Positions 1 to 9,559 are shown, numbered from the stretch's first letter. The stretch is 64,000 nt of DNA from Pseudorasbora parva (GCF_024679245.1 NC_090195.1:1452365-1516364), one strand, 5' to 3'. Program-made: numbers and translations. Notes: generated by a model not told the origin, from the sequence alone.

Positions 1-62
1 TGTGGAGCGACATTAGGGAGAGGAGTTAATGACTGACACTTTTGGGTGAACTAACTCTTTAA
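1..62. mobile_element. Terminal fragment of a TTAA-target MITE
   Basis: This is the right-hand end of an element that recurs in the window: a near-identical terminus ends at 11889 and a related one at 1933. The shared signature is a block around ATTAGGG, GGAGTTAATGAC and TTTTGGGTGAACT, then a CCCTTTAA-like end (here CTCTTTAA). The left part lies outside the window. The sequence directly after it (61-75) also resembles the end of another repeat at about 52100-52113, so the region may be nested. Confidence 0.6.
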
Positions 63-132
63 TGTCGAGCCCTGCTGTGGTTTGGTCAGTGTGTGAAGCA
101 GCATGTCTTCTGTGTGTGTGTGTGTGTGTCAG

Positions 133-260
133 ATTGTCCCGCTGGTCAGGTGTTCAGCGCGTGTGCAGGATCCTGTCCGTACAGCTGTGAGGATCTGTGG
201 CCGGAGAACCAGTGTGTGCCGGCGGCCTGCAGTCCTGGCTGCAGCTGCCCCTCTGGAGCT
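133..260 (+). CDS. sspo: SCO-spondin, coding exon (first in window): TIL cysteine-rich module, N-terminal part
   Basis: This exon encodes about 42 residues with closely spaced cysteines (starting DCPAGQVFSACAGSC, ending GCSCPSGA), the pattern of a trypsin-inhibitor-like (TIL) module. SCO-spondin is a secreted multidomain matrix glycoprotein of the subcommissural organ and floor plate that polymerises into Reissner's fibre; TIL modules are one of its repeated units. The acceptor AG is at 131-132, so the exon begins with the last two bases of a split codon. The donor is GTGAGT at 261 and leaves the frame at phase 0, which fits the next exon at 2028. The acceptor tract is an uninterrupted TG repeat. 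Cysteine spacing together with the downstream TSP1-TIL-VWC-CTCK order supports sspo over otogelin or mucin genes, which share TIL/VWC/CTCK modules but normally lack TSP1 repeats. Confidence 0.85.
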
Positions 261-299
261 GTGAGTGACCCATCATGGTTTTCACCTCACAAAAGATTG

Positions 300-1340
300 A
301 ATGAGCAAAATAAATCTAGCCTAGCAACACCCTAGCGATGTCCTAACAGCTTCTTAGAAAACCCTAGCAACACCATAGCAACATCCGAGCAGCTTCCTAC
401 ACTCTAAAAATTCGAGGAAGCTGCAAGGATATATGTATGGGGCAGCTAGGGTGTTCTGGAAAGATGCTAAAACGTTGCCATGGGGTTACTAAGGTGTTCA
501 AAGCTGCTAGAATGTTGCTGTGGGGTTGCTAGGGTGTTCTACACACTGCTGGGTTGTTTCAACCCATGTTTGGGTAAAATATGGACAAACCCAACTTTTG
601 GGTATGAAATGTCATTAAAAATATGAAACCAACTGTTGGGTTTGTCCTTATTTTACCCAAACATGGGTTAAAACAACCCAGCAGTGTGTAGAACACCCTA
701 GCAACCCCACAGCAACATTCTAGCGATTTTGAACACCCTAGTAACATCATAGCAACGTTTTACCATCTTCCCAGAACACCCTAGCAGTCCCATACATATA
801 TCCTTGCAGCTTTCTCAAACATCATAGAAACCCCATAGTAATCTCTTTGCAGCTTCCTAGAACAAAGATCGTCCTAGCACATTCCTAGAACAGCCTAGCC
901 AACACCATGGCAACATCCCAGAACACCCTAGCAACCCTATAGCAACATCCCAGCAGCTTCCTGGAACACCCTAGCAACCCAAAAACAATGTTCTATTATC
1001 TTCCTAGAACACCCTAGCAACTCCATATCAAAGTTGAAGTAGCTTTTGACACCTTTGGCACCCCTAACCCTAACCCATATCAACATGTTAGCAGCTTTGA
1101 ACACCCTAGCAACCCTATAGCAATGCCCTTGCAGCTCCCTAGAGCACCCTAGTAACCCCATAGTGATGTTCCATAAACTTCTTAGAACGCCCTTTTACAT
1201 CTTATAACACCCACAGCAAGGTTTAAGCAGCGTGTCACCCTATAGCAATGTCCTAGTAGATTCCAGAACACCCTAGCAACCCCAATAGCAGCTCCCTAGA
1301 CCCTCTATAGCAACACCCTGGCAACCACGCACACCTCTCT
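300..1340. repeat. Degenerate CCCTAGCAAC-type interspersed/tandem repeat with a long palindrome
   Basis: This part of the sspo intron is filled with variants of a roughly 30-base phrase (AACACCCTAGCAACCCCAT followed by AGCAACAT and a CAGCTTCC-like block). At about 410-820 the phrases occur in both orientations around a small central element, giving an imperfect palindrome. The centre (about 540-690) carries inverted copies of a TTTTACCCAAACATGGGTT-like block. No coding potential is evident. The rest of the intron to 1465 shows nothing recognisable. Confidence 0.7.
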
Positions 1341-1470
1341 CATGGCAGCTTTAACACAGACTAACACAGCATGTTTTCTTCTGAAAATGTGTAAATCGAG
1401 CAGTAAAGCTGTCTGATTTCAGCATGTTCACATCTGCTGCTGGCGGCTCTGCGCTTTCGGAAGTGTTTAA

Positions 1471-1933
1471 AGGGTTAGTTCAGCTAAAAATGTAAATGCT
1501 CTCATTAGTTCCTCCTGTGGTTGGCCAGCCGTCAGACCTCCGCTCATCTTCACACACAGATGAAGATATTAGTGTTGAAATCCGATGGCTCAGAAAGGCC
1601 TTCATTGACACCAATGTCATTTCCTCTCTCAAGACCCATAAAGGCACTAAAGACGTCGTTACAAAGCCCATCTCACTACAGCAGCTCTACAATCATTGAT
1701 GAAGAGGCCAGAATAGAGTTAGTGCGCAAAAACACTAAATAATGACATATAGTGATGGCTGATTTCAGAACAAAGATTAGACATATTTTTTTTACAGTCT
1801 ATGGTTTTGAGAGAGGAAATGTCATTGTGGCCAATGGAGGCGTTTCTGAGCCATCGGATTTGTGTCTGAAGATGAATGGAGGTCTGGGTGAGGAATTAAA
1901 GACAGAATTTTAATTTTTTAGGGAACTAACCCT
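1471..1933. mobile_element. TTAA-target MITE (AGGGTTAGTT family)
   Basis: The element is bounded by TTAA at 1467-1470 and 1934-1937. Its ends are inverted: AGGGTTAGTTCAGC on the left and GAACTAACCCT on the right. It belongs to the same family as 11482-11889 and the fragment at 1-62. TTAA duplications are typical of piggyBac and Kolobok transposons; no transposase is present, so it is non-autonomous. The short open frames inside it are not conserved coding sequence. Confidence 0.7.
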
Positions 1934-2027
1934 TTAATTCTCCAGTAATTCCTCTGGTTCGGACACAGATGACTGTAGAGTCCCTCGAGCCGCGCTCAGA
2001 TCAGTTAACCATGTGATCCGTCTGCAG

Positions 2028-2173
2028 GTGATGCTCAATGGAAGCTGTGTTCCTCAATCCCAGTGTCCTTGCTCCGTCCTCTCGCTCCTGTGGGCGTCGC
2101 CCAACGTCTCCCTGGACCTCCAAGAACAGGAAGTTCCCGCCGGAACCGTCATTCCAAACCTGTGCAACTCATG
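2028..2173 (+). CDS. sspo: SCO-spondin coding exon: end of TIL module and TILa-like segment
   Basis: The exon follows the acceptor TCTGCAG (2021-2027) and starts in phase 0. It encodes VMLNGSCVPQSQCPC, which closes the TIL module begun at 133, and then a segment with PAGTVIPNLCNS that resembles the TILa extension following many TIL modules. The donor GT is at 2174-2175, giving a phase-2 exit with TG of a split cysteine codon; the T at 4290 completes TGT. That codon join is independent support for the two boundaries. Product role is as for the other sspo exons. The donor context (CATG|GTACTC) is weak compared with the consensus. Confidence 0.82.
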
Positions 2174-2193
2174 GTACTCATCAAAGCTTGTGT

Positions 2194-2903
2194 CATAGAG
2201 ACAGAGCGTATTTAGGCCACGCCCACACCGGGGGGGACTCAACCCAACGCTCTCCATTGACTTTGTATTGCGTGAAGCGGTCGCCTCGTCTTTTCTTACT
2301 TATTACAAAAAACAGAACAATGTCTAAAAGCTGATATGTGACGAGGTGTGCAGCAAACAAGCTAAAAAACACAGAACTCAGTTTTTATAAGCTGTCGACC
2401 CAAAAAACGAGCGTTTAAGGAGACAAAAGTGGACACAGGCAGTAAGACGTGAAGCTTCATCAGGAAGAATGGCTCAGTTTTGGGATCCTGACACTCAGTA
2501 TGTCTCAGTATGTCTACGTGTGCAGTAAACATTTAGTCAAATATCCAAATGTCAGTTTTATATATTATATTTCCTGTCTCTGATTACTTTCTCCTCCAGT
2601 GGGCGTAGTTCTCAGTGTAATATAACATGTCCCGCTCTGTCTCTAGTGCCTGTATACACTTTTTTATCTTTAAACGCTCGTTTTTTTGGGGTCAGCAGCT
2701 TATAAACACTTCTGGGTTTTTGGTTCTGTGTTTTTGAGCTTGTTTTCTGCACACCTCGTCACAGATCAGCTTTTAGACATTGTTCGTTTTTTTGTAATAA
2801 GTCTGAAATGATAAGGAGGCGCTTCCCACAATAGAGAGTCGATGGAGACGATTGGTTTGTTTTCGTCCGCCGGTGGGCGTGGCTTTCAGATTATGTCTCT
2901 ATG
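2194..2903. mobile_element. Palindromic MITE close to an sspo splice donor
   Basis: Two inverted arms of roughly 220-240 bases flank a central stretch. The outer ends read CATAGAGACAGAGCG on the left and, inverted, CATAGAGACATAAT on the right. Both arms carry a GGCCACGCCCAC-like block and, further in, AACGAGCGTTTAA with its complement. No open frame of interest is present. It lies in an sspo intron and starts 21 bases after the exon that ends at 2173. Confidence 0.72.
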
Positions 2904-3211
2904 CGGCTCCTCGTCTTCCTCTTTCTTTGGCAGGGTGTGTGTTGGGTGTGTGTTGGGTGTGTAAATGGAGAAGCTGTGGTTATGGGATTGAGAATTAATA
3001 ACTCATGAAACTCTCCAAGGCTTTATAAGAGCGTCTCAGTGTCGTGAAGGGAAACTCACACCCTCTCTTTGAATATCAAGAGGTCACTCTGACATCGCTG
3101 AAGGAATTTGATGCCCGGACAAAAATACACACAATACAGGATTAGATATTCTGAAGTAAATGCTCGGCTCATGTTTCACCATTAATCAAAATAATATATT
3201 AATATGGTATA

Positions 3212-3285
3212 AATGTGTGTGTGAGTGTGTGTGAGTGAGAGTGTGTGTGTGTGTGAGAGAGTGTGTCTGTGTGTGGGTGTCAGAG

Positions 3286-3318
<33 letters not shown>

Positions 3319-3347
3319 TGGTGAGAGAGAGAGAGAGAGAAAGAGAG

Positions 3348-3415
<68 letters not shown>

Positions 3416-3606
3416 GGTGAGAGAGAAAGAGAGAGTGTGTGTGTGTGTGTGTGTGTGCGTGCGTGTGAGAGAGAGTGTGTGTGTGTTGGTGAGAGAGTGT
3501 GTGTGTGAGAGTGAGTGAATAAGTGTGTGGGTGAGTGAGTGAGTGTGTGTGTTTGAGAGTGTGTGTGTGTGAGTGAGTGAGTGAGTGAGAGAGAGTGTGT
3601 TTTGGT

Positions 3607-3640
<34 letters not shown>

Positions 3641-3856
3641 TTTTGTGTGTGCGTGTGTGTGTGCGTGTGTGTGTGCGTGCCTGTGTGTGTAAGTGAGTGA
3701 GTGAGAGAGAGTGTGTTGTTTGTGTGTGTGTGAGAGAGAGGTTGTGTGAGAGTGAGTGAGTGTGTGTCTGTTTGTAAGTGTGTGTGTGTGTGTGTGTATG
3801 TTTGTGAGAGTGTGTGTGAGAGAGAGAGAGTGTGTGTGAGAGTGTGTGTAAGTGTT
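3212..3856. repeat. Compound (TG)n/(GA)n microsatellite
   Basis: About 640 bases alternate between TG-rich and GA-rich runs, with occasional TTGGTGAGAGAG interruptions. It is an intronic simple repeat in sspo. The apparent His/Thr- and Ser/Leu-rich open frames on the minus strand are products of dinucleotide repetition and not genes. Confidence 0.95.
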
Positions 3857-3958
3857 CTCTCTCATTTTTATTAATGATAACTCTAAAAGAGAAGTGAAAT
3901 ATGATGAGCATGTTCTGTCTTAGGGATATCTAACATTAAGCATGAAAAGCTAAATAAG

Positions 3959-4281
3959 TAAAGTGTGTATCTGTGTGTAAAGTGTGTATCTGTGTGTAAA
4001 GTGTGTATCTGTGTGTAAAGTGTGTATCTGTGTGTAAAGTGTGTATCTGTGTGTAAAGTGTTTATCTGTGTGTAAAGTGTGTATCTGTGTGTAAAGTGTT
4101 TATCTGTGTGTAAAGTGTGTATCTGTGTGTAAAGTGTTTATTTGTGTGTAAAGTGTGTATCTGTGTGTAAAGTGTTTATCTGTGTGTAAAGTGTTTATCT
4201 GTGTGTAAAGTGTGTATCTGTGTGTAAAGTGTGTATCTGTGTGTAAAGTGTTTATCTGTGTGTAAAGTGTGTATCTGTGTG
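3959..4281. repeat. 19-bp minisatellite, about 17 copies
   Basis: The unit is AAGTGTGTATCTGTGTGTA. The main variant has TTT in place of TGT in the first half (AAGTGTTTATCTG). The array runs to within about 8 bases of the acceptor of the 47-nt sspo exon at 4290, so its last copies form the branch-point and pyrimidine region of that exon. Confidence 0.95.
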
Positions 4282-4289
4282 TTTGACAG

Positions 4290-4336
4290 TGTCTGTGACG
4301 GTGGGCTCTTTACCTGCACTAACGAGTCATGTGACG
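4290..4336 (+). CDS. sspo: SCO-spondin coding exon (47 nt): end of the TILa-like segment
   Basis: This short exon encodes VCDGGLFTCTNESCD plus split codons at both ends. The acceptor is TTTGACAG (AG at 4288-4289) and the donor is GGTAAGTC at 4337. It enters with one base and leaves at phase 1, fitting both neighbours. The cysteine pattern continues the TILa-like segment of the previous exon (CNSC-VC-DGG), as seen between TIL and TSP1 units in SCO-spondin. Its small size and flanking minisatellite make it easy for gene predictors to miss. Confidence 0.8.
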
Positions 4337-4428
4337 GTAAGTCATGTGATGACCTCATACACACACGGGTTATGAGTGTAGTGACAGGAACAGAGTGTGA
4401 TCTCTGTGTGTGTGTGTGTGTGTGTCAG

Positions 4429-4593
4429 TGGACTGTGAGTGGAGTGGCTGGTCAGCGTGGAGCTCTTGTTCGGCGTCCTGCGGCTCTGGACATCAGCTCT
4501 CCAGCCGGACGATACAGCGCCGGCATCAGTTCAGAGGACAGGAGTGTGAGGGGCCGTCACACACATCACGAGTCTGCAGGGGCCCCGCATGCG
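4429..4593 (+). CDS. sspo: SCO-spondin coding exon: thrombospondin type-1 repeat
   Basis: One complete TSP1 module is encoded. It has the WSGWSAWSSCSASCGSG signature (the W-x-x-W-x-x-C motif for tryptophan C-mannosylation, then the CSxSCGxG turn) and further cysteines at GQEC, RVC and PAC, six in all. TSP1 repeats are the most numerous unit of SCO-spondin and are implicated in neurite and cell-adhesion effects in that family. The acceptor AG is at 4427-4428, after a pure TG repeat. The donor is GTGAGA at 4594. Entry is at phase 1 and exit at phase 1, the symmetric arrangement expected for a shuffled module. Confidence 0.9.
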
Positions 4594-4609
4594 GTGAGAA
4601 ATACTGTGC

Positions 4610-4778
4610 AGAGGGATTGTTTTATTTTATTATTATTTTAGTTTATTTTTATTATTTATTTATTTTATTTTTTATGTATCTATTTATCAATTTATTAATT
4701 TATTTTATTTTATTATTATCATTCTGCTTTCTTTCTTTCTTTTAATGTTTGAATCATGCTAGCAACAGCTGTCAGGGC

Positions 4779-4841
<63 letters not shown>

Positions 4842-5015
4842 TTATTTGTTTGTTTGATTTTAATATTAATTATTAATTTATTTGGTTTAAGAATAATGTT
4901 AATTACTTTTTCTCTTTTAAGTGATTTTTTTATTTGATTAAATGTGTGTGTGTATTTGGTCACTATTATTATTTTAGTATAATAATTTTCCCTTTTTGTC
5001 TTGGTAATGTATCTG

Positions 5016-5105
<90 letters not shown>

Positions 5106-5174
5106 AAGATATATAAATTAATAAATTTGTAATAATTATAATAATAATAATAATTTATTTTATATATATATATA

Positions 5175-5241
<67 letters not shown>

Positions 5242-5560
5242 ATACAAATATTAATTCATTTGGATTAATAATAAGGATAATATTAATAATAATACTTTTT
5301 AAACATAAATAATAAAAACTATTAATTGTTTCTAATAATAATAATGATAATTATTATTTTATAATAATATTTGTGTTAGTAATAGTAATGTATTTGTTTA
5401 TAATAATAATGATAATAATATTTATTATTATATTATTACTTATTTATATGATTATTAATAATAATACCAACTAATATTTGTTTGTTTGTTTTTAATAACA
5501 ATAATAATATAATAATGATAATTGATTCATGTTTTTTAAGTGTAACTGTAACTGTTCAAT
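4610..5560. repeat. AT-rich intron with (TAA)n and two (AT)n microsatellites
   Basis: A (TAA)n run occupies about 4779-4839, and (TA)n runs occupy about 5019-5100 and 5157-5238. The rest is AATAAT-rich low-complexity sequence. No exon is visible. It lies in the sspo intron between the TSP1 exon and the second TIL exon. Confidence 0.95.
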
Positions 5561-5618
5561 ATACTGTAAATATGGCATCTAGCCAGAGTCCAGTGCTCAC
5601 GAGCTACTGTTCCCACAG

Positions 5619-5839
5619 TGTGTCCGGCGGGTGAGCGCTGGCTCTGGAGTGTGTCTGGATCAGAGCGAGTGTGTGAGAGGGGGTGTGTGGACCTGTACCG
5701 GCCCGACTCGCTCAACTGCACGGGCCCCGGGGCCCCGGAGGGCTGTGTGTGTGAGGAGGGCCGGTATCGGAGCCTGGAGGGCCGGTGTGTGATTCCAGCT
5801 CTCTGTCAGTGTGAAGAGGAAGACGGGACGCTTCGAGAG
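5619..5839 (+). CDS. sspo: SCO-spondin coding exon: second TIL module
   Basis: About 73 residues begin VCPAGERWLWSV and include VCERGCVDLYRPDSLNC, GCVCEEGRY and GRCVIPALCQC. This is a TIL-type cysteine framework that ends with the usual CxC pair. The acceptor is TTCCCACAG at 5610-5618 and the donor is GTACAA at 5840 (a weaker match to consensus). It enters at phase 1 and leaves at phase 0, consistent with the VWC exon at 7144. TIL modules in secreted proteins form compact disulphide-bonded units; here it sits between TSP1 and VWC modules, as near the SCO-spondin C-terminus. The exon is GC-rich against an AT-rich intron, which helps define it. Confidence 0.88.
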
Positions 5840-6186
5840 GTACAATCACTCGTCACTGACACCGCTGCCCTTTATCCTCGTTACTTTGTTTATTTATCCT
5901 GAGGAACGTCATTAATAAGGCTAATGGGCTAGCACTAGAACAAAGATAATTGCCATTATCAATAATGAATAAAAGCGCTGAAAGGTCTAAATGAACTACT
6001 GTGGCGCCCATTTAAGAGTTTCTTAAAGGGGTGGTTGCATGCGATTTCACTTTTTTAAAGGAACTGTGTGTAAGAAATGTATTTCAATGAATCATAAAAT
6101 GGCCGTGATATGTCACTAGACATTAATAAATCATGTTCATTTCAAATACTTCTATCACTGACAGCAGTAGTCCGGCCAGGATATTG

Positions 6187-6403
6187 TCATTATAAAGTTG
6201 TTGTTGCCCTCAACTGATGTTGATGATGTCATGTTATGTTTTGGCCTGAAGCTCCGCCCCCTCCACCTATCGACCAATCACGGAGTCAGTAGTGTTTGGG
6301 GTTGCCAGATCTGCTCTAGTTACCACAGCTGTAGATCTACAAACGTTCTGCTGATCCTGCAGCCAATCTGGCAACCTCGAGTCAGGGGGAGGGGGAGGGG
6401 AAT
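6187..6403. mobile_element. Interspersed repeat with GTTGCCAGATCTGCTC end (inverted copy at 51259-51445)
   Basis: The block contains GGCCTGAAGCTCCGCCCC, CGACCAATCACG and CCAATCTGGCAACCTCGAG, ending in a GGGGGAGGGGGAGGGG tract. The same order occurs on the opposite strand at 51259-51445 in kcnh2 intron 2, including the G-rich tract. Two copies 45 kb apart show that it is a dispersed repeat. I could not assign its class. Confidence 0.75.
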
Positions 6404-6410
6404 ACACATA

Positions 6411-6947
6411 TATCATTATAAAATAAATCATCTATTCTCTATAATGAATGTATACTTTAGTAAAGTGTAATTTATTCCTGTGATCAAAGCTGCATTTATC
6501 ATCATTACTCCAGTCTTCAGTGTCACATGATCCTTCACTAATCACTCTCAGATGAGGATCTGATGATCAACACACATTTATGATTATTAACAATGATAAA
6601 AACATATCAAAATGTTTTTTTGGAAACTGTGATCTATTTTATTTCTCAGGTTTCTTTAAAGAATAAAAAGTTAAAACGAACAGCATTTATTTGCATTTAT
6701 GAATTTCTTTACTGACATCTTTGATAAATAAAGGTTTTAAATTCTCTCTCTTTTTTAAATTTTACCACAAATATTTGAATGGTATTATTTTCACAAAAAT
6801 GTTATGCAGCAAATGATTAGTGAAGGATCATGTGACACTGAAGACTGGAGTAATGATGATAAATTCAGCTTTGATCACAGGAATAAATTACACTTTACAA
6901 TATATTCACATAGAGTACAGATGATTTACTTTATAATAATATTTCAC
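6411..6947. mobile_element. Palindromic MITE (GGATCATGTGACACTGAAGA family)
   Basis: A left arm (about 6411-6545) and a right arm (about 6814-6947) are inverted copies sharing TGATCCTTCACTAATC and AATTTATTCCTGTGATC. The loop is AT-rich. Another, larger copy of the same family occupies 54754-55960. No coding sequence is evident. It lies in an sspo intron. Confidence 0.85.
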
Positions 6948-7143
6948 ATTTGTACTGGATTTTTGATCAAATAAATGCAGCCTTGGTGAGCGGAAGAGAC
7001 TCTTTCAAAAACTTGTATTTTTTCCAAACTTTTGACAGGTACTGTGTGTGTGTATACATATATCATGAAGTAGTTATGGTAGGAAAGAGTCTGTCCAACA
7101 ACATTTCTGTAAATATAAATGAACTCTCCATTGTGTGTCACAG

Positions 7144-7239
7144 CCGGGCTCTGAGTGGGTGGACGGCTGTCAGTCATGTCGCTGTATCAATGGCCAGAGA
7201 CGCTGTCAATCAAACTGTCCTCCACTGCATTGCTCTGAG
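7144..7239 (+). CDS. sspo: SCO-spondin coding exon: VWC module, first half
   Basis: Thirty-two codons in phase 0-0 begin PGSEWVDGCQSCRC and end NCPPLHCSE. The CxxCxC motif, then GxxxC and CxxxxC spacing, is that of a von Willebrand factor type C module, whose second half is in the exon at 12299. The acceptor is GTCACAG (AG at 7142-7143) and the donor is GTAAGA at 7240. A VWC module immediately before the cystine knot is the expected SCO-spondin order. The intron that follows is 5.1 kb and carries a Tc1 relic and a minisatellite. Confidence 0.88.
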
Positions 7240-7385
7240 GTAAGAAATCTCTTTCATACACTATACTGCCAAAAGTATTGGGACGCCCCTAAATCTCTGA
7301 GTTCAGGTGTTCAGTCTCTTCATGGCCACAGGTGTATAACTCCAGCTCTCGGCCTGCAGACGCTTCTACACACATTAGTGTAAGA

Positions 7386-8825
7386 ATGGGTCGCTCTCAG
7401 GAGCTCAGTGAACTCAAGCGTGGGGCCGTGATAGGTTGCCACCTGTGCATTAAGTCCATTCCTGACATTTCCTCACTACTAAATATTCCACGCTCAACTG
7501 TTAGTGAGATTATAACAAAGTGGAAGCCATTGGGGACAACGGCAACTCAGCCACGAAGTCTTAAATCCCAGAGCGGGGTCAGTGCATGCTGAGGGTCACA
7601 GTGCGCAGAAGTCACCAACTTTCTGCAGAGTCAACAGCTCCAGACCTCCAGACTTCTGTGGCCTTCAGATGAGCTCAAGAACAGCGGAGAGAGCTTCATG
7701 GAATGGGTTTCCATGGCCGAGCAGCTCATCCAAGCCTTACATCACCAAGAGCAATGCAATGTCAGGATCAGTAAGGAAAAATGGGAGTGCAAGAAGAGGT
7801 GACTTCATTAAATAACAAAATAAAACAAACACAAACCAAAAACCCACAAGGGGTAAAACAAACTTGAAATAAACTTAAATACCAAAATTATTAAACAGGG
7901 AGCAGAACATCCAAATGTCAACATTTCAACGTATGTTGAACATCAAACGTAAGACAGCGATCCAGCGCAGGACTCCAGACACGAGGGGAATAAAAAGGGT
8001 GACAAATCAGGCAGGTGATGAGGGAGAACAGGTGGTGCAAATAATCAATAATGAGATGATAAGAGGGGCGGGGTCAAGACAATAGACCAGAGACATGACG
8101 TAAGACCAAAACATGACAAACCAAAGTACATGCTAGAACATAACAAAAACACCACATGTGCTAAACAAGAAAAGACAAACATTTGACATCCAAAGCATGG
8201 GATGCAAGTGGGATGCAGTGGAGTAAAGCATCCACCACTGGACTCTAGAGCAGTGAGACATGTTCTCTGAGCAACAAATCACGCTTCAGTCTGACAATCC
8301 CAAGGACGAGTCTGGGTTTGGCGGTTGCCAGGAGAACGGACTTGCCTGACCTGCATTGTGCCAAGTGTAAAGTTTGGTGGAGGGGTGATTATGGGGTGGG
8401 GTTGTTTTTCAGGGGTTGGGCTTAGCCTCTTAGTTCCAGTAAAAGGAATTCTTCTACCAAGACATTTTGGACAATTTCATGTTCCCAACTTTGTGGGAAC
8501 AGTTTGGGGACGGCCCCTTCCTGTCCCAGCATGACTCCGTTCCAGTGCACAAAGCGTCGCTCCATAAAGACATGGATGAGGAGTTTGGTGTGGAGGAACT
8601 TGACTGGCCTGCACAGAGTCCTGAGCTCAACCCGATAGAACAGCTTTGGGATGAATTAGAGCGGAGACTGAGAGCCAGGCCTTCTCGTCCAACATCAGTG
8701 CCTGACCTCACAAATGAGCTTCTAGAAGAATGGGCAAAAATCCCCATAAACACACTCCTAAACCTTGAGGAAGGCCTTCCCAGAAGAGCTGGAGCTGTTA
8801 GAGAGGGTGGGCTGACTCCAGATTA
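7386..8825 (+). pseudogene. Broken Tc1-type transposase (family 1)
   Basis: The N-terminal part (from about 7386) reads MGRSQELSELKRGAVIG, then ISSLLNIPRSTVSEI, the helix-turn-helix of Tc1 transposases. The catalytic region is split over frames: [15 protein letters not shown] (about 8370-8415) and, from 8467, DSVPVHKA and SPELNPIEQLWDELE, which carry the second acidic residue and the terminal D/E part of the DDE site. Frame changes, stop codons and the 429-bp insertion at 7760 rule out function. A complete Tc1 transposase is about 340 residues. It lies inside an sspo intron in the same orientation as the gene. Confidence 0.88.
7760..8188 (-). mobile_element. TG...CA-bounded insertion, likely solo LTR, inside the Tc1 copy
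   Basis: The insertion starts TGTCAGGA and ends TTTGACA, flanked by TGCAA (7755-7759) and TCCAA (8189-8193), a 5-bp duplication with one change. The uninterrupted Tc1 copy at about 42470-42490 shows the empty site (complement of GCAATGCAAAGCG). TG...CA ends and a 5-bp duplication suggest a solo long terminal repeat, read on the minus strand. A TIR transposon with short ends is the alternative. It has no open frame. Confidence 0.7.
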
Positions 8826-8989
8826 AACCCCACGGATTAAGAATTGGAAGTTCATGTGCATGTAAAGGCAGGCATCACAAAACTTTTGACAATGTTGTGT
8901 GTTTGCTTTTCTTCACTCCACACATAAAAAATAATTCTTCTGTCATATATTAATTGTTTCTCAGTTGTAAATCTGCACCTCTCACTGTT

Positions 8990-9556
8990 TGGTTTCACGT
9001 GTGTCGGCCAGTGAAGCAGTGAATAGGCTTGCATCAGAAATGAGCCCAGTTAGAGAACAGGCAGCAGATGCTGGAAATAGACTAACCGTTGTCCAGGCAA
9101 CAGCTCCGGTCAGAGATTGTGTCCCAGATGGACGTCTCAGACCCTCAGCAGACCCTCGAGGAAGCTCTCAGACCCGACGTCTCCTGCAGAGATCGCTTCA
9201 AAAACTAAATAAAAATACTGCCTTCACTTTCACCAACGTTTGTTCTTCTTCATCCAGTCCAAAATTAAATTACCCAATTTGCATTTTTTGCTGCCGGCTG
9301 GAGTAAATGTCACTCCTCACTGTTGGGTTGTTCAAAGCTACAGTAATAATCACTGACAGAAATAAACACACATTCATTTCTGTGACTTTGGCTGCACCAA
9401 ACTGAATTACAAAAATATAAAGATCAGTTTTCAAATATTCAAACAGTCAGTCATTTGTGCGATTTTAAAATTGCTGACTGTGAGAACTCATACAGTGCAC
9501 ACAAATACACTGCAATGTTTCAGGAGCAAGGCAAAGGTAAATAATAAAACACTGCC
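8990..9556. other. Intronic sequence with no recognised feature
   Basis: Between the Tc1 relic and the Harbinger-like MITE I see no exon, RNA gene or clear repeat. The open frame from 8989 lacks domain resemblance and splice support. Confidence 0.6.
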
Positions 9557-9559
9557 ATA

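Larger units (their letters stand above)
7259..8899 (+). mobile_element. Tc1/mariner-like transposon, family 1 copy, degenerate and interrupted
   Basis: The left end CACTATACTGCCAAAAGTAT is a Tc1-type terminus; the right end at about 8870-8899 (CAAAACTTTTGACAATGTTG) is its diverged inverse. Between them lie broken transposase pieces (separate entry) and an inserted TG...CA element at 7760-8188. A second copy of this family, on the opposite strand, is at about 39955-42905. Both copies are inactive. Confidence 0.88.

Noticed and set aside
1066..1080. CCCCTAACCCTAACCC resembling a telomere repeat.
   Set aside because: Only about two and a half hexamers, within a CCCTAGCAAC-rich repeat; too short to indicate an interstitial telomere.
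1480..1742. Overlapping open frames on both strands near 1480-1742.
   Set aside because: They lie entirely inside a TTAA MITE whose other copies do not preserve the frames.
3182..3911. Long minus-strand open frames rich in His, Thr, Ser and Leu.
   Set aside because: They are translations of TG/GA dinucleotide repeats; no start context, domain or splice support.
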